Origin: Agromyces protaetiae
GTDB taxonomy: Bacteria > Actinomycetota > Actinomycetes > Actinomycetales > Microbacteriaceae
Reading direction: 5' to 3'
NCBI RefSeq assembly: GCF_004135405.1
Contig: NZ_CP035491.1
Coordinates: 558,001-622,000 of the forward strand
Length of the DNA stretch: 64,000 bases
Part shown: piece after piece, positions 26,951 to 35,820 of the stretch
Numbering within the stretch: the first letter of the stretch is position 1
Layout of the letters: each line of letters begins with the position of its first letter
Translations under genes and position numbers: made by a program
Notes under the pieces: generated by a model
Databases searched by the model: none
Told to the model about the DNA's origin: nothing
Seen by the model: only the letters and a program-made list of their open reading frames with translations

Positions 26951-27529
26951 ATGTCAAAGATCCTCATCCTCACGGGCGATGCCGCCGAGACGCTCGAGGT
27001 GTTCTACCCGTACCACCGTCTGCAGGAGGCGGGCTACGAGGTGCACCTCGGCGCGCCCGTGAAGCGCAAGCTGCAGTTCGTCGTGCACGACTTCGTCGAC
27101 GGCTTCGACACGTACACCGAGAAGCCGGGCCACACGTGGGACGCCGACGTCGCCCTCGCCGACGTCGATCCCGCCGACTACGTCGCGATCGTCATCCCGG
27201 GCGGTCGCGCGCCCGAGTACCTGCGCAACAACGCCGACGCCAAGCGCATCGTCCGGCACTTCTTCGAGCACGACCTGCCGGTCGCCGCGACGTGCCACGG
27301 GCCGCTCCTGCTCGCCGCGGCGGGCGTGCTCGACGGCCGCACGTCGAGCGCCTACCCCGAGCTCGCGATCGACGTCGAGACGGCGGGCGGGGTCTTCGAG
27401 CACGGCGGCGGGGTCGTCGACGGGCAGCTCGTCACCGCTCGCGCGTGGCCCGACAACGGCACGTGGATGAAGGCCTTCCTCGAGGTGCTCGACGCGGCGG
27501 GCGCGAAGCCCGCGACGGCGGCAGCCTGA
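26951..27529 (+). CDS. DJ-1/PfpI family protein
   Basis: A 192-residue single-domain protein of the class I glutamine-amidotransferase-like fold. The N-terminal strand is KILILTGDAAETLEVFYPY. The nucleophile elbow AATCHGPLLLAAAGVLDGR places Cys at about residue 115, with the acidic residue in PGGRAPEYLRNN nearby. Relatives include proteases, glyoxalase III-type enzymes and isonitrile hydratases. The particular reaction is not clear. A GAGAGG ribosome site precedes the ATG. It faces the IclR gene across a shared IclR-type operator, so it may be that regulator's target. Confidence 0.87.
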   Translation: MSKILILTGDAAETLEVFYPYHRLQEAGYEVHLGAPVKRKLQFVVHDFVDGFDTYTEKPGHTWDADVALADVDPADYVAIVIPGGRAPEYLRNNADAKRIVRHFFEHDLPVAATCHGPLLLAAAGVLDGRTSSAYPELAIDVETAGGVFEHGGGVVDGQLVTARAWPDNGTWMKAFLEVLDAAGAKPATAAA

Positions 27530-27562
27530 GCAGTCGGCCTGAGCGAGGGAAGCGCAGAACGA

Positions 27563-27598
27563 CGGATGCCTCGGGCCCGCGTGGGCTCGAGGCATCCG
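27563..27598. terminator. Bidirectional hairpin terminator
   Basis: A 16-bp stem (one G-T pair) with a GCGT loop. The outer arms are CGGATGCCTCG and CGAGGCATCCG. It lies between the convergent DJ-1/PfpI and DUF1707 genes. Confidence 0.8.
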
Positions 27599-27620
27599 TG
27601 TTCCGCCGGTCTCAGGAGCC

Positions 27621-28097
27621 TCAGTACCGCCCGCGCCGGTCGGAGGCCGGGCCGTAGATGACGACGCCCGCGATGGGGATGAGCAGGAAGAAGAGCCACG
27701 ACCACGCCCAGCCGCCCCACGCGAAGCCCGCGATGAAGAACAGGCCGAGCGCGAGGAACGGCACGAACGCCATGATGGTCGCGCCCCACGCCCCGCCGAG
27801 CGCACGGCTGCTGCCCCACGAGCCGCCGCCCTGCGGGCTGCCGACCTCGTAGGCCGGGCCGGGCGCGCCGGCGTAGGCGCCGCCGGCCGCACCGTTGCCG
27901 CCGCGCGGCAGGTCGCCGAAGAGCGGCGCGAGGTCGCCCCACGTGACCGCGGCGCGGGCCGAGGCGGCGCGCTGGTCGAACTCGGCGGGTGTGAGCCGGC
28001 CCTCGTCGCGTGAGCGCGCGAGCGCGTCGACGGCGCCGTCGCGGTCGCTGTTCGCGATGCGTTCGGCAGGACGGAGGGGATTCGCGTAGTCGACCAT
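27621..28097 (-). CDS. DUF1707 (SHOCT-like) membrane protein
   Basis: A 158-residue protein. The N-terminal DUF1707 domain (about 8-60, RIANSDRDGAVDALARSRDE, then GRLTPAEFDQRAASARAA) is the common actinobacterial module found at the head of small membrane proteins. A Gly/Ala-rich linker leads to two helices near the C terminus (MAFVPFLALGLFFIAGFAWG and AWSWLFFLLIPIAGVVIYG). The function is unknown. Similar proteins respond to envelope stress in some species, which is only suggestive here. Confidence 0.85.
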   Translation of the reverse strand: MVDYANPLRPAERIANSDRDGAVDALARSRDEGRLTPAEFDQRAASARAAVTWGDLAPLFGDLPRGGNGAAGGAYAGAPGPAYEVGSPQGGGSWGSSRALGGAWGATIMAFVPFLALGLFFIAGFAWGGWAWSWLFFLLIPIAGVVIYGPASDRRGRY

Positions 28098-28166
28098 CCC
28101 TCAAGCTTTCCGCAGGCGGACGCGAGATGCGAGGGGTTGTCCACAACCCGGGCGTAGGCTCGCCCC

Positions 28167-29207
28167 ATGGCTGCTTCGGCGGAACCCCGGGTCGCGCTGT
28201 ACTTCGACTTCGACAACATCGTCATCTCGCGTTACGACCAGCTCCACGGCGACGGCGCCTATCGCAAGGACACGTCGCGTTCGAAGGCTCCCGCCGCGGG
28301 CACGCAGACGGCGGCGAAGCTCGGGCAGGCGACGGTCGACGTCGACGCCGTGCTCGACTTCGCCGCGACGTTCGGTACGATCGCGCTCGCGCGCGCCTAC
28401 GCCGACTGGTCGACGCCCGTCAACGCGAGCTACCGCGGGCAGCTCATCGACCGCGCCGTCGATCTCGTCCAGCTCTTCCCGCTCGTGAAGGGCCTGAAGA
28501 ACGGCGCCGACATCCGCCTCGCGGTCGACGCGGTCGAAGACCTCTTCCGCCTCGACGGCCTCACCCACATCGTCATCGTCGCGGGCGACAGCGACTACGT
28601 TCCGCTCGCGCAGAAGGCGAAACGCCTCGGCGCGTACGTCGTCGGCATCGGCGTCGCGGGCGGCACGAGCCGCGCGCTCTCGGCCGCGTGCGACGAGTTC
28701 GCCGACTACGACGCGCTGCTCGCGACGGTCGCGACGGTCGACGAGGTCGCCGGCGAGCAGGTTGCGGATGCCTCGGCGCCCGCGCCTGCGGCCGCGAAGC
28801 AGCCTGCACGCGGGCGGCAGCAGAAGCCGAAGGCGGATGCCCCACGGGCGAAGGCGGAGCCGGCCGAGAAGGCGGCGGCCGAGACATCCGGAACGCCCTC
28901 TTCGAACGCCGCGCCCGGCATCGCCCTGTCGTTCCAGGCGCCGGGCCAGACCCCCGACCCGGCTCCTGCGGTGTCGCGCAATCCCGGCCGCTTGCTGCTC
29001 AAGGCGCTCGAGCTCCTGCGCGCGAAGAACGATCAGGATTGGCAGCCGACGGGTGCGGTGAAGAACCAGATGCTCCGGATGGATCCGTCGTTCCAGGAGC
29101 GGAAGCTCGGCTTCGGGTCGTTCACCGAGTTCGTGAAGTCGCGCGCGGGCGCGATCGAACTCGACGAGGCGGGCAACCGCGTGCGGCTGCACCCGAAGAA
29201 GGGCTGA
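28167..29207 (+). CDS. NYN-domain ribonuclease-like protein with C-terminal LOTUS domain
   Basis: A 346-residue protein. The NYN (PIN-like) nuclease domain (about 5-185) shows ALYFDFDNI with clustered Asp and, later, VIVAGDSDYVPLAQKAKRLG, so metal-dependent RNA cleavage is expected. A disordered Ala/Pro/Lys linker (about 195-265) leads to an OST-HTH/LOTUS-type domain (about 275-346, GAVKNQMLRMDPSFQERKLG), which is thought to bind RNA. The LabA/MARF1-like combination points to an RNA-processing role. It stands alone between DUF1707 and the lactate operon. Confidence 0.87.
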   Translation: MAASAEPRVALYFDFDNIVISRYDQLHGDGAYRKDTSRSKAPAAGTQTAAKLGQATVDVDAVLDFAATFGTIALARAYADWSTPVNASYRGQLIDRAVDLVQLFPLVKGLKNGADIRLAVDAVEDLFRLDGLTHIVIVAGDSDYVPLAQKAKRLGAYVVGIGVAGGTSRALSAACDEFADYDALLATVATVDEVAGEQVADASAPAPAAAKQPARGRQQKPKADAPRAKAEPAEKAAAETSGTPSSNAAPGIALSFQAPGQTPDPAPAVSRNPGRLLLKALELLRAKNDQDWQPTGAVKNQMLRMDPSFQERKLGFGSFTEFVKSRAGAIELDEAGNRVRLHPKKG

Positions 29208-29431
29208 CGGCTCAGTCGGCGGAGACGGCGCCGACCGCGGCGGAAGAAGCGCCGGCAGCACGTGCCCGACCGAAAGTCGTCGACATGTCACCCCCCGGTT
29301 CCGGTGCGGCCGCCGCGGTCGGGGCCACAGCCGATTCTGGGGCGGTGGAATGCCCGACGGAAGAGTTCGTAAGGGATCTTTACCAAGTCGAGACAAGTGA
29401 GTGTTGCACAGGATGCTCCGAACCGGACTAG

Positions 29432-29470
29432 CGTGGTCCGACCACGAGTGCTAGCGTGGTCAGACCACGC
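29432..29470. promoter_or_regulatory. Two tandem LldR (FadR-type) operators
   Basis: Two perfect palindromes, CGTGGTCCGACCACG (29432-29446) and GCGTGGTCAGACCACGC (29454-29470), have centres 23 bp apart. Both contain TGGTCNGACCA, matching the TNGTNNNACNA site described for Corynebacterium LldR. They lie directly before the GntR start. The -10-like TAGCGT overlaps the first copy and a TTGCAC lies at 29404-29409. Confidence 0.85.
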
Positions 29471-29485
29471 CGACGAAGGGGGCTC

Positions 29486-30295
29486 ATGGCCGAGCCGACG
29501 AGCACCACGCCGAGCTCGAGCACGAGTGCGAACGGCAGCGCGAGCCCGCGCGCCTGGCAGACGGTGCTCGAGCACATCGAGAACCGCCTCCTCGCGGGCG
29601 ACCTCGTGCCGGGCGACCACCTCCCCGGCGAGCGCGCCATGTCGGCCGACCTCGGCGTCGGGCGGTCGAGCGTCCGCGAAGCGCTCCGCGTGCTCGAAGC
29701 CATGGGTCTCGTGCACACGGCGACCGGGTCGGGTCCGAGTGCGGGCGCCATCATCATCGCGACCCCGCACGGCGCCATGACCTCGCTCATGCGGTTGCAG
29801 GTCGCCGCGCACGGGTTCCCCGTCGCCGACATCGTCCGCACGCGTCTCATCCTCGAAGCATCCGTCGCCTTCGACCTCGCGAGCGCGACAGACGAACCCG
29901 ACCTCACCGACGCCGACCTCCTGCTCGACGCGATGGACGCGCCCGGGCTCTCGCCGTCGACGTTCCTCGCGCTCGACGCGCAGTTCCACATCGCGCTCGC
30001 GCGCGCGACGGGCAACGAGGTCATCACCGCGACCATGGCGGGCCTCCGCGGCGGCATCGAGGACTACGCCCTCGAAGGTTCCGAGCAGATCGCCGACTGG
30101 AACGTCACGCGCGCCCGGCTCCGCGGCGAGCACCGCCGCATCATCGAGGCGATCCGGCGAAAGGATGCCTCCGAAGCACGCGACCGCATCCGCGACCACA
30201 TCTCGGGCTACTACGACGAGATCTCCCCCGACTCGACCGAATCCCCTGAATCCACCCCCGCCCCCGCCACGAAAGCGAGCTCCTCCGAATGGTGA
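29486..30295 (+). CDS. lldR: FadR/LldR-type GntR regulator of the lactate operon
   Basis: A 269-residue GntR regulator. A Ser/Thr-rich leader precedes the winged helix ([20 protein letters not shown], then [16 protein letters not shown]). The FCD effector domain (about 115-245) has the metal/ligand-type residues [14 protein letters not shown] and [20 protein letters not shown]. The ATG at 29486 follows GAAGGGGG. The last codons overlap the start of the lactate dehydrogenase gene by 7 bp, and two palindromic LldR-type sites precede the gene, so lactate-responsive autoregulation of the operon is likely. Confidence 0.9.
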   Translation: MAEPTSTTPSSSTSANGSASPRAWQTVLEHIENRLLAGDLVPGDHLPGERAMSADLGVGRSSVREALRVLEAMGLVHTATGSGPSAGAIIIATPHGAMTSLMRLQVAAHGFPVADIVRTRLILEASVAFDLASATDEPDLTDADLLLDAMDAPGLSPSTFLALDAQFHIALARATGNEVITATMAGLRGGIEDYALEGSEQIADWNVTRARLRGEHRRIIEAIRRKDASEARDRIRDHISGYYDEISPDSTESPESTPAPATKASSSEW

Positions 30296-31650
30296 AGCGC
30301 CAGTTCCCGAACCCCGTCGAGCTCGCCGAGCTCATGCGCTTCAAGGCGCCGACGCTCAACCCGACCGATCGTCGCCTCGAGAAGGCGCTCACGATCGCCG
30401 ACCTCCGGGCGATCGCGAAGCGACGCACGCCGAAGGCGCCGTTCGACTACACCGAGGGCGCCGCCGAAGGCGAGCTGTCGCTCGCGCGCGCCCGCCAGGC
30501 CTTCCAAGACGTGGAGTTCCATCCGTCGATCCTGCGGAACGTGCCCGTCGTCGACACGACGCGGGAGGTGCTCGGCGGCACGAGCGCCCTGCCGTTCGGC
30601 ATCGCACCCACGGGCTTCACGCGCATGATGCAGACCGAGGGCGAGGTCGCGGGCGCGGGCGCCGCGGGGGCCGCGGGCATCCCGTTCACGCTCTCGACGC
30701 TCGGCACGACCTCGATCGAAGACGTCAAGGCGACGAACCCGACGGGCCGCAACTGGTTCCAGCTGTACGTCATGAAGGACCGCGAGATCTCCTACGGCCT
30801 CGTGCGCCGTGCCGCGGCCGCGGGCTTCGACACGCTCTTCTTCACGGTCGACACGCCCGTCGCGGGCGCGCGCCTTCGCGACAAGCGCAACGGCTTCTCG
30901 ATCCCGCCGCAGCTCACCCCTGCGACGGTCGTCAACGCGATCCCGCGGCCGGCATGGTGGATCAACTTCCTCACGACCCCGAAGCTCGAGTTCGCGTCGC
31001 TCTCGTCGACGGGCGGCACGGTCGGCGAGCTCCTCGACTCGGCGATGGACCCGACGATCTCGTTCGACGACCTCGCGATCATTCGCGAGATGTGGCCCGG
31101 CAAGATCGTCGTGAAGGGCGTGCAGACCGTCGCCGACGCCCGCGCTCTCGCCGATCGCGGCGTCGACGGCGTCGTGCTCTCGAACCACGGCGGCCGCCAG
31201 CTCGACCGCGCCCCCATCCCCTTCCACCTCCTCCCCGACGTCGCGCGCGAGATCGGGAACGACATGGAGGTGCACGTCGACACGGGCATCATGAACGGCG
31301 CCGACATCGTGGCATCCGTCGCCCTCGGCGCGAACTTCACCCTCATCGGCCGCGCGTACCTCTACGGCCTCATGGCGGGCGGGCGCCGCGGCGTCGACAA
31401 GACGATCTCGATCCTGAAGGGCGAGATCGAGCGCACCATGAAGCTCCTCGAGGTCGCGACCCTCGACGAGCTCGGGCCCCGGCACGTCACACAGCTCGCG
31501 CGCCTGCAGCCCGTCGCAAGGCCGGTGGCGGATGCCGCGGAGCAGGCGTCTGCGGCGAAGCCTCGCACAGTTCGGGCGAACCGGCCGGCGGGTTCGCCGG
31601 CGGCGACCGCCACGCGCGCCAAGGCCAAACCCCCGCTCGCGAAGTCCTGA
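30289..31650 (+). CDS. lldD: FMN-dependent L-lactate dehydrogenase (quinone-linked)
   Basis: A 453-residue alpha-hydroxyacid oxidising flavoenzyme. The N-terminal substrate/FMN strand is [56 protein letters not shown], the [18 protein letters not shown] loop, the catalytic [14 protein letters not shown] and the phosphate site [19 protein letters not shown] follow in family order. It converts L-lactate to pyruvate and passes electrons to the quinone pool. The last ~50 residues form an Ala/Lys-rich tail absent from E. coli LldD. A 7-bp overlap couples it to the upstream regulator. Confidence 0.92.
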   Translation: MVKRQFPNPVELAELMRFKAPTLNPTDRRLEKALTIADLRAIAKRRTPKAPFDYTEGAAEGELSLARARQAFQDVEFHPSILRNVPVVDTTREVLGGTSALPFGIAPTGFTRMMQTEGEVAGAGAAGAAGIPFTLSTLGTTSIEDVKATNPTGRNWFQLYVMKDREISYGLVRRAAAAGFDTLFFTVDTPVAGARLRDKRNGFSIPPQLTPATVVNAIPRPAWWINFLTTPKLEFASLSSTGGTVGELLDSAMDPTISFDDLAIIREMWPGKIVVKGVQTVADARALADRGVDGVVLSNHGGRQLDRAPIPFHLLPDVAREIGNDMEVHVDTGIMNGADIVASVALGANFTLIGRAYLYGLMAGGRRGVDKTISILKGEIERTMKLLEVATLDELGPRHVTQLARLQPVARPVADAAEQASAAKPRTVRANRPAGSPAATATRAKAKPPLAKS

Positions 31651-31672
31651 ACGCCGGCCGCGGCCGGAGAAC

Positions 31673-31709
31673 GCGGATGCCCCGGAGGTTCGACCTCCGG
31701 GGCATCCGC
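31673..31709. terminator. Perfect 17-bp hairpin terminator
   Basis: The arms GCGGATGCCCCGGAGGT and its exact complement flank a TCG loop, between the convergent lactate dehydrogenase and DUF4190-like genes. The stem again contains GGATGCC. Confidence 0.88.
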
Positions 31710-31726
31710 TCGTTCAGGGCTGCAGG

Positions 31727-32095
31727 TCAGCTGCAGGTGTAGGTGACGCCGTCGACTTCCCACACGCCGGGGCCGAGCTGGCTGCACATCTCGGCGATGT
31801 TTCCGAAGAGTGCGGCACCGGCGATCGCGAAGACGATGCCCCCGATGACGCCGAGGGCGGTGAGGATCGCACCGACGATGATGCCGGCCTTCGCCGGGCC
31901 GTTCGCGAAGCCCGCCTTCTTCGACTGCGAGTTCGCGACGATGCTGAGGATCAGGCCGACGAGCGGCACGAGGATCGCGAGGACGATGCCCGCGATGCCG
32001 AGGCCCTTGCCGGGGAAGGCGGCGGGCGCGGCGGGCGGTGCGGCGGTCGGCGCAGGCGCGGGCGGCTGGGCGGACGGGTCGAATTGGTCGGACAC
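31727..32095 (-). CDS. DUF4190-like small membrane protein
   Basis: A 122-residue protein. A Pro/Ala-rich cytoplasmic N terminus leads to two helices: KGLGIAGIVLAILVPLVGLI, then AGIIVGAILTALGVIGGIVF. Between them lies the small hydrophilic turn SQSKKAGFANGPA, which is the DUF4190 pattern. A short extracellular end carries two Cys (EMCSQLGPGVWEVDGVTYTC). The GTG at 32095 was preferred over a GTG 39 bp upstream because GAGGAG precedes it at normal spacing. No function is known. Confidence 0.78.
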   Translation of the reverse strand: MSDQFDPSAQPPAPAPTAAPPAAPAAFPGKGLGIAGIVLAILVPLVGLILSIVANSQSKKAGFANGPAKAGIIVGAILTALGVIGGIVFAIAGAALFGNIAEMCSQLGPGVWEVDGVTYTCS

Positions 32096-32317
32096 GAAGG
32101 GACTCCTCGATGCAGGGGGTCGGTGGGTGTTCACTGGGCGGCGCCCGGCCCCGCGAGCCTAGTGGGTCGGTGCGGTCGCACACCAGCGTTGCCCACAGCG
32201 GCCGACCAGCCGTTCGCGGCGGGAATTCGACGCACGATGGCGGAATGAGACGCGCCCGGATGCCACGCGGCCGCCGATGCTGGAGGATCGGAGGCCATGA
32301 GGCGAAAGGGGCATCCC

Positions 32318-32878
32318 ATGCGCGGCATCGTCGTTCCCGGCATCGACGGCTCGGGCGAGACCCACTGGCAGACCCGGTGGGAAGCGGCCGACCCGGCGCT
32401 CGTGCGCTTCGCGCCGACGTCGTGGAGCGCACCCGATCGCGACGACTGGCGTGCCGCCCTCACGACGGCGCTCCACGCCGCAGGCGCCGACGCGGTCGTG
32501 ATCGCGCACAGCCTCGGATGCCTCGCGTCGGTCGACGCCCTCGGCACGATCGCCGAGGCATCCGCACCCGACGCCCCCGCGGTGCGCGCCGCGCTCCTCG
32601 TCGCCCCGCCCGACGTCGACGGGCCGACCTTCCCCGCGGCTGCGGCGACCTTCCGAGACATCCGCCCGTCGTTGCTCGGGACGCCGGCCCTCGTCGTCGC
32701 GAGCGAGGACGACCCGTTCAGCTCGCCCGCGGCGAGCCGCGCGTTCGCCGCCGCGGTCGGCGCCGAGATCGTCTTCGTCGGCGCCCGAGGTCATCTCAAC
32801 GGCGCGAGCGGACTCGGCGACTGGGCCGAAGGTCTCGCGCTGCTCGAATCGCTCGCGGGCGTTCGCGCGGACGCCTGA
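32318..32878 (+). CDS. RBBP9/YdeN-type alpha/beta hydrolase
   Basis: A 186-residue serine hydrolase. It opens RGIVVPGIDGSGETHWQTRW, typical of the RBBP9/YdeN family, with the nucleophile in VVIAHSLGCLASV, the acid in SEDDPFSSP and the His in GARGHLNGASG. The family is short, and members cleave small esters or peptides of unknown identity. The ATG at 32318 matches the family start and follows AAAGGGG. An ATG at 32297 with GGAGG is an alternative. It is followed by a TetR gene 42 bp downstream on the same strand. Confidence 0.85.
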   Translation: MRGIVVPGIDGSGETHWQTRWEAADPALVRFAPTSWSAPDRDDWRAALTTALHAAGADAVVIAHSLGCLASVDALGTIAEASAPDAPAVRAALLVAPPDVDGPTFPAAAATFRDIRPSLLGTPALVVASEDDPFSSPAASRAFAAAVGAEIVFVGARGHLNGASGLGDWAEGLALLESLAGVRADA

Positions 32879-32920
32879 CCACCGGGGCGGGTCCGATGCG
32901 CCGCGCATAGACTCGAAACC

Positions 32921-33583
32921 ATGGCAGCCAGGGGTTCCTACGCGAAAGGCGTCGCGAAACGGGAGGAGATCCTCGCGACGGCGCTCGATGTGATCGCCCG
33001 CAACGGCTACGGTCGCGCATCGATCCGCGAGCTCGCCGCTGCCGTCGGCCTCAGCCAAGCCGGCCTCCTGCACTACTTCAGCTCGAAGGAAGAGCTGTTC
33101 GCCGAGATCCTCCGCGCGCGCGACGACGTCGACCGCGGCATCTTCGTCGAGTCCGACGACGCGACGGAGGCGACGGATGCCCCGGGGCCGGCCTCCGACG
33201 GCGAGGCCGAAGCCGCAGCCCCCACTCCCACCATCGAGGGCTACCGCCGCCTCATCCGGCACAACGCCGATGTGCCGGGGCTCGTGCAGCTCTACGTCAA
33301 CCTCTCGGCCGAGGCGACCGACCCGAACCATCCCGCCCACGCCTACTTCCGCGAGCGCTACAGCGTGTTCCGCGAGGCGGCCGCGCGGGGCATCCGGCGC
33401 GCTCAGACCGTCGGCGAGGTCTCCCCCGACGTCGACCCCGAGATCGCCGCGACGCTGCTCCTCGCCCTGGCCGACGGCCTGCAGACGCAGTGGCTCATGG
33501 ACCCGTCGATCGACATGGGCGAGCACATCGACGCGTTCCTCCGACGCCTCCGCCGAACCGCACCCCCCGAACGGGGTACGTGA
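32921..33583 (+). CDS. TetR-family transcriptional regulator
   Basis: A 220-residue regulator. The N-terminal helix-turn-helix is at about residues 12-58 (REEILATALDVIARNGYGRA, then IRELAAAVGLSQAGLLHYFS). The ligand domain has an unusual acidic Ala/Pro-rich insert at about 78-103. The C-terminal part (EIAATLLLALADGLQTQWLM) is typical of TetR proteins controlling sugar or transporter genes in actinobacteria. It is followed 33 bp later by a ROK-family regulator on the same strand. The target is not evident. Confidence 0.9.
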   Translation: MAARGSYAKGVAKREEILATALDVIARNGYGRASIRELAAAVGLSQAGLLHYFSSKEELFAEILRARDDVDRGIFVESDDATEATDAPGPASDGEAEAAAPTPTIEGYRRLIRHNADVPGLVQLYVNLSAEATDPNHPAHAYFRERYSVFREAAARGIRRAQTVGEVSPDVDPEIAATLLLALADGLQTQWLMDPSIDMGEHIDAFLRRLRRTAPPERGT

Positions 33584-33615
33584 CCCTGGGCGCCTCCTGA
33601 GCGCATGCTGTCCGC

Positions 33616-34833
33616 ATGACGCCGCTCGATTCCTCGTCCCACGAGTCCCACGATTTCGAGCACCCGCCGTTCGACGGCGCGAGACTGCAGCACTCCGTGC
33701 TCCTGCTCGACTACCTCGTCGACCACGGCCCCACGACGCGCAGCGAGCTGTCGGCCGCGACGGGTCTCGGGCGCAGCGCGATCGCCGCGGTGACGGCTCG
33801 GCTCCTCGAGGTCGGCGTGCTCGCCGAAGAGGCGGATGCCTCGTCCGACGGCCGCGCGACGCCGCTCGCCCTGGCGGCCGCCAACCACGTGCTCGTCACG
33901 ACCGCGATCACGGCCGACGACGCGATCGCGACCGTCGCCTCGCTCGACGGAGCCGAACTCGCGCGCTTCGGGGAACCGCACTCGGTCGCCGACCGCGGCG
34001 GGCTCCTCGAGCTCCTCTCGGTGGTGCTGCGCCGGGCGCTCTCGTACGCCGACCGCGGCGGGTTCCCGGTCGCCGACGTGACCCTGCTCGTCGACGGCTC
34101 GGTCGCGGGGACTCCCGAGGTCGTCGTCGGCAGCGGCCGGTTCGGGCCCGAGCCGATCGACGTCGCCGCGGAGCTCCGCGCCCGCGTGCCCGCGCTCGGC
34201 GACACGGTCACCGTCGTCCCCGCGGCGATCGCGGCGGCCACGGCCGAGGGCGACGCGCTCGGCGTCCGCGACCTCCTCTACCTCGACGGCGACACCGCGA
34301 TCGGGTCGGCGATCATCGTCGACGGGCGGCCGCTCCGCGGCGGGCACGGGCTCGCCGCTTCGCTCGCGCACCTGCCCATCGTGCCCAGCGGTCGCCGCTG
34401 CGAGTGCGGGCAGCGCGGATGCCTCGCGACCGTCGCCGACCCGTCGCAGGTCATCGAGCGCGCGGGGCTCGCCCGGCTCGAAGCCGACCGCGGCCGCACG
34501 GCGGCACTCGAGGAGCTCCTCGTGCGCCTCGAGGCATCCGAAGACCGCGCGACCTGGTCGTGGCTCGACGCCGCCCTCTGGATCGGGCGCACCCTGCAGG
34601 CCGTCGCGCCCGCACTCGACCCGGCCGTCGTCGTCGTCGGCGGGTACTGGGGGCGCCTCGTGGGCGACATCGAGAAGTCGTTCCGCGAGAACCGTCCGAC
34701 GATCGGCGGCGGCGTGCTCGCGAGCGTGCCGCTGCTCGCCGCTGCGACGCTCGGCTCCGACGCGGCCCTCGTCGGGGCGCGCCGGCAGGCCCGCGGGAGG
34801 CTCGTCGCGGAGCCCATGCTGCTCGTCGGCTGA
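33616..34833 (+). CDS. ROK-family transcriptional regulator
   Basis: A 405-residue ROK protein. The N-terminal winged helix (about 20-75, TTRSELSAATGLGRSAIAAV) replaces a kinase-only start. The ROK core carries the zinc motif CECGQRGCLATV. The N-terminal DxGGT phosphate loop of sugar kinases is not recognisable, so this is probably a sugar-sensing repressor (NagC/XylR type) without kinase activity. The ATG at 33616 is the first in frame after the TetR stop. No operator partner was recognised. Confidence 0.88.
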   Translation: MTPLDSSSHESHDFEHPPFDGARLQHSVLLLDYLVDHGPTTRSELSAATGLGRSAIAAVTARLLEVGVLAEEADASSDGRATPLALAAANHVLVTTAITADDAIATVASLDGAELARFGEPHSVADRGGLLELLSVVLRRALSYADRGGFPVADVTLLVDGSVAGTPEVVVGSGRFGPEPIDVAAELRARVPALGDTVTVVPAAIAAATAEGDALGVRDLLYLDGDTAIGSAIIVDGRPLRGGHGLAASLAHLPIVPSGRRCECGQRGCLATVADPSQVIERAGLARLEADRGRTAALEELLVRLEASEDRATWSWLDAALWIGRTLQAVAPALDPAVVVVGGYWGRLVGDIEKSFRENRPTIGGGVLASVPLLAAATLGSDAALVGARRQARGRLVAEPMLLVG

Positions 34834-34890
34834 GCTCGGTTCCCCGCTCCGTGCGGGAATGGATGCGCCGCCCGCGCGATTGCACCACCC

Positions 34891-35820
34891 ATGACCGATC
34901 TCGCGCAGGCGCCGACCATCCAGTTGGCCGCGCCGACTGCGCCGGCGCTCGCGCAGGCCGGCGGCGACATCGACGACGTGCTCCAACGGCTCCGCTGGCA
35001 TCTCTCCGAGGTCGCCGTGCGCGAGGTCGTCGTGGGCGGTTCCTCCCGCGACGGCGGCGGAGGCATCCGGTTCCACTACGTGCTCTCCGGCTCGGTCGAC
35101 CTCGGTATCGGCGACGAGACGATCTCGATGCGCGCGGGCGACTTCGCGATGCTCACCCGCCCCGACGGAGTCGAGGTCGCAGGCGTCGAGGACGGCTCGC
35201 TCCTCACCGGGACGTTCGCGGTCGACAGCCCCGACGGCACCGAACGCGTGCTGCCGCCCGTCCTGTTCGTGTGCCGTCTCGACGCCCGCGAGCCCGTCAT
35301 CGTGTCGCTCCTCGAGTCGATGCGGAGCGAGTTCGTCGACCGACGCCCGGGCTCGCACACGGTCCTCGACCGCAGCGCCGACGTCGTGGCATCCGCCGCC
35401 CTGCGCATCTGGTTCGAGCGCGGCTGCGACGAGCCGCGCCGCTGGTTCGCCGCCGCCCTCGACCCGCACCTCGCACGAGCGATCGACGCGATCCACGAGG
35501 CGCCCGGCGAGCACTGGACGGTCGAGTCGCTCGCGCGGCTCGCCCGGGCGTCGCGCTCGCAGTTCGCCGAGCAGTTCCGGACGGCGCTCGACGAGACGCC
35601 CGCGCGGTACCTCACGCGCGTGCGCATGGAGCGCGCCGAGGGGATGCTCCGCGACGGGTGGGCGGTCGCGCAGATCGCGTTCGAACTCGGCTACGACAGC
35701 GACGCGGGCTTCAGCCGGGCGTTCCGCCGGCACGCGGGCGTCTCACCGAGCAGCTGGCAGCGGTCGGCCCGCCACGCGCACGGCGCAGCGGGCCGACCGG
35801 TCGTGCACGCGACCGCCTAG
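34891..35820 (+). CDS. AraC-family regulator with cupin-type sensor domain
   Basis: A 309-residue regulator. The N-terminal AraC-binding cupin (Cupin_6 like) spans about 30-190, with FHYVLSGSVDLGIGDETISM and RAGDFAMLTRPDGVEV. Two C-terminal helix-turn-helices follow (ARLARASRSQFAEQFRTALD and VAQIAFELGYDSDAGFSRAF). Such proteins often control a neighbouring exporter or oxidoreductase. Its stop codon overlaps that of the convergent MFS gene, which is a plausible target. Confidence 0.9.
   Translation: MTDLAQAPTIQLAAPTAPALAQAGGDIDDVLQRLRWHLSEVAVREVVVGGSSRDGGGGIRFHYVLSGSVDLGIGDETISMRAGDFAMLTRPDGVEVAGVEDGSLLTGTFAVDSPDGTERVLPPVLFVCRLDAREPVIVSLLESMRSEFVDRRPGSHTVLDRSADVVASAALRIWFERGCDEPRRWFAAALDPHLARAIDAIHEAPGEHWTVESLARLARASRSQFAEQFRTALDETPARYLTRVRMERAEGMLRDGWAVAQIAFELGYDSDAGFSRAFRRHAGVSPSSWQRSARHAHGAAGRPVVHATA

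Noticed and set aside
29212..29286. A 24-codon minus-strand frame (starting MSTTFGRARAAG) preceded by GGGGGGTGA
   Set aside because: Too short and Ala/Ser-rich to distinguish from chance. No homology recognised. A peptide could still exist here, but it is not supported.
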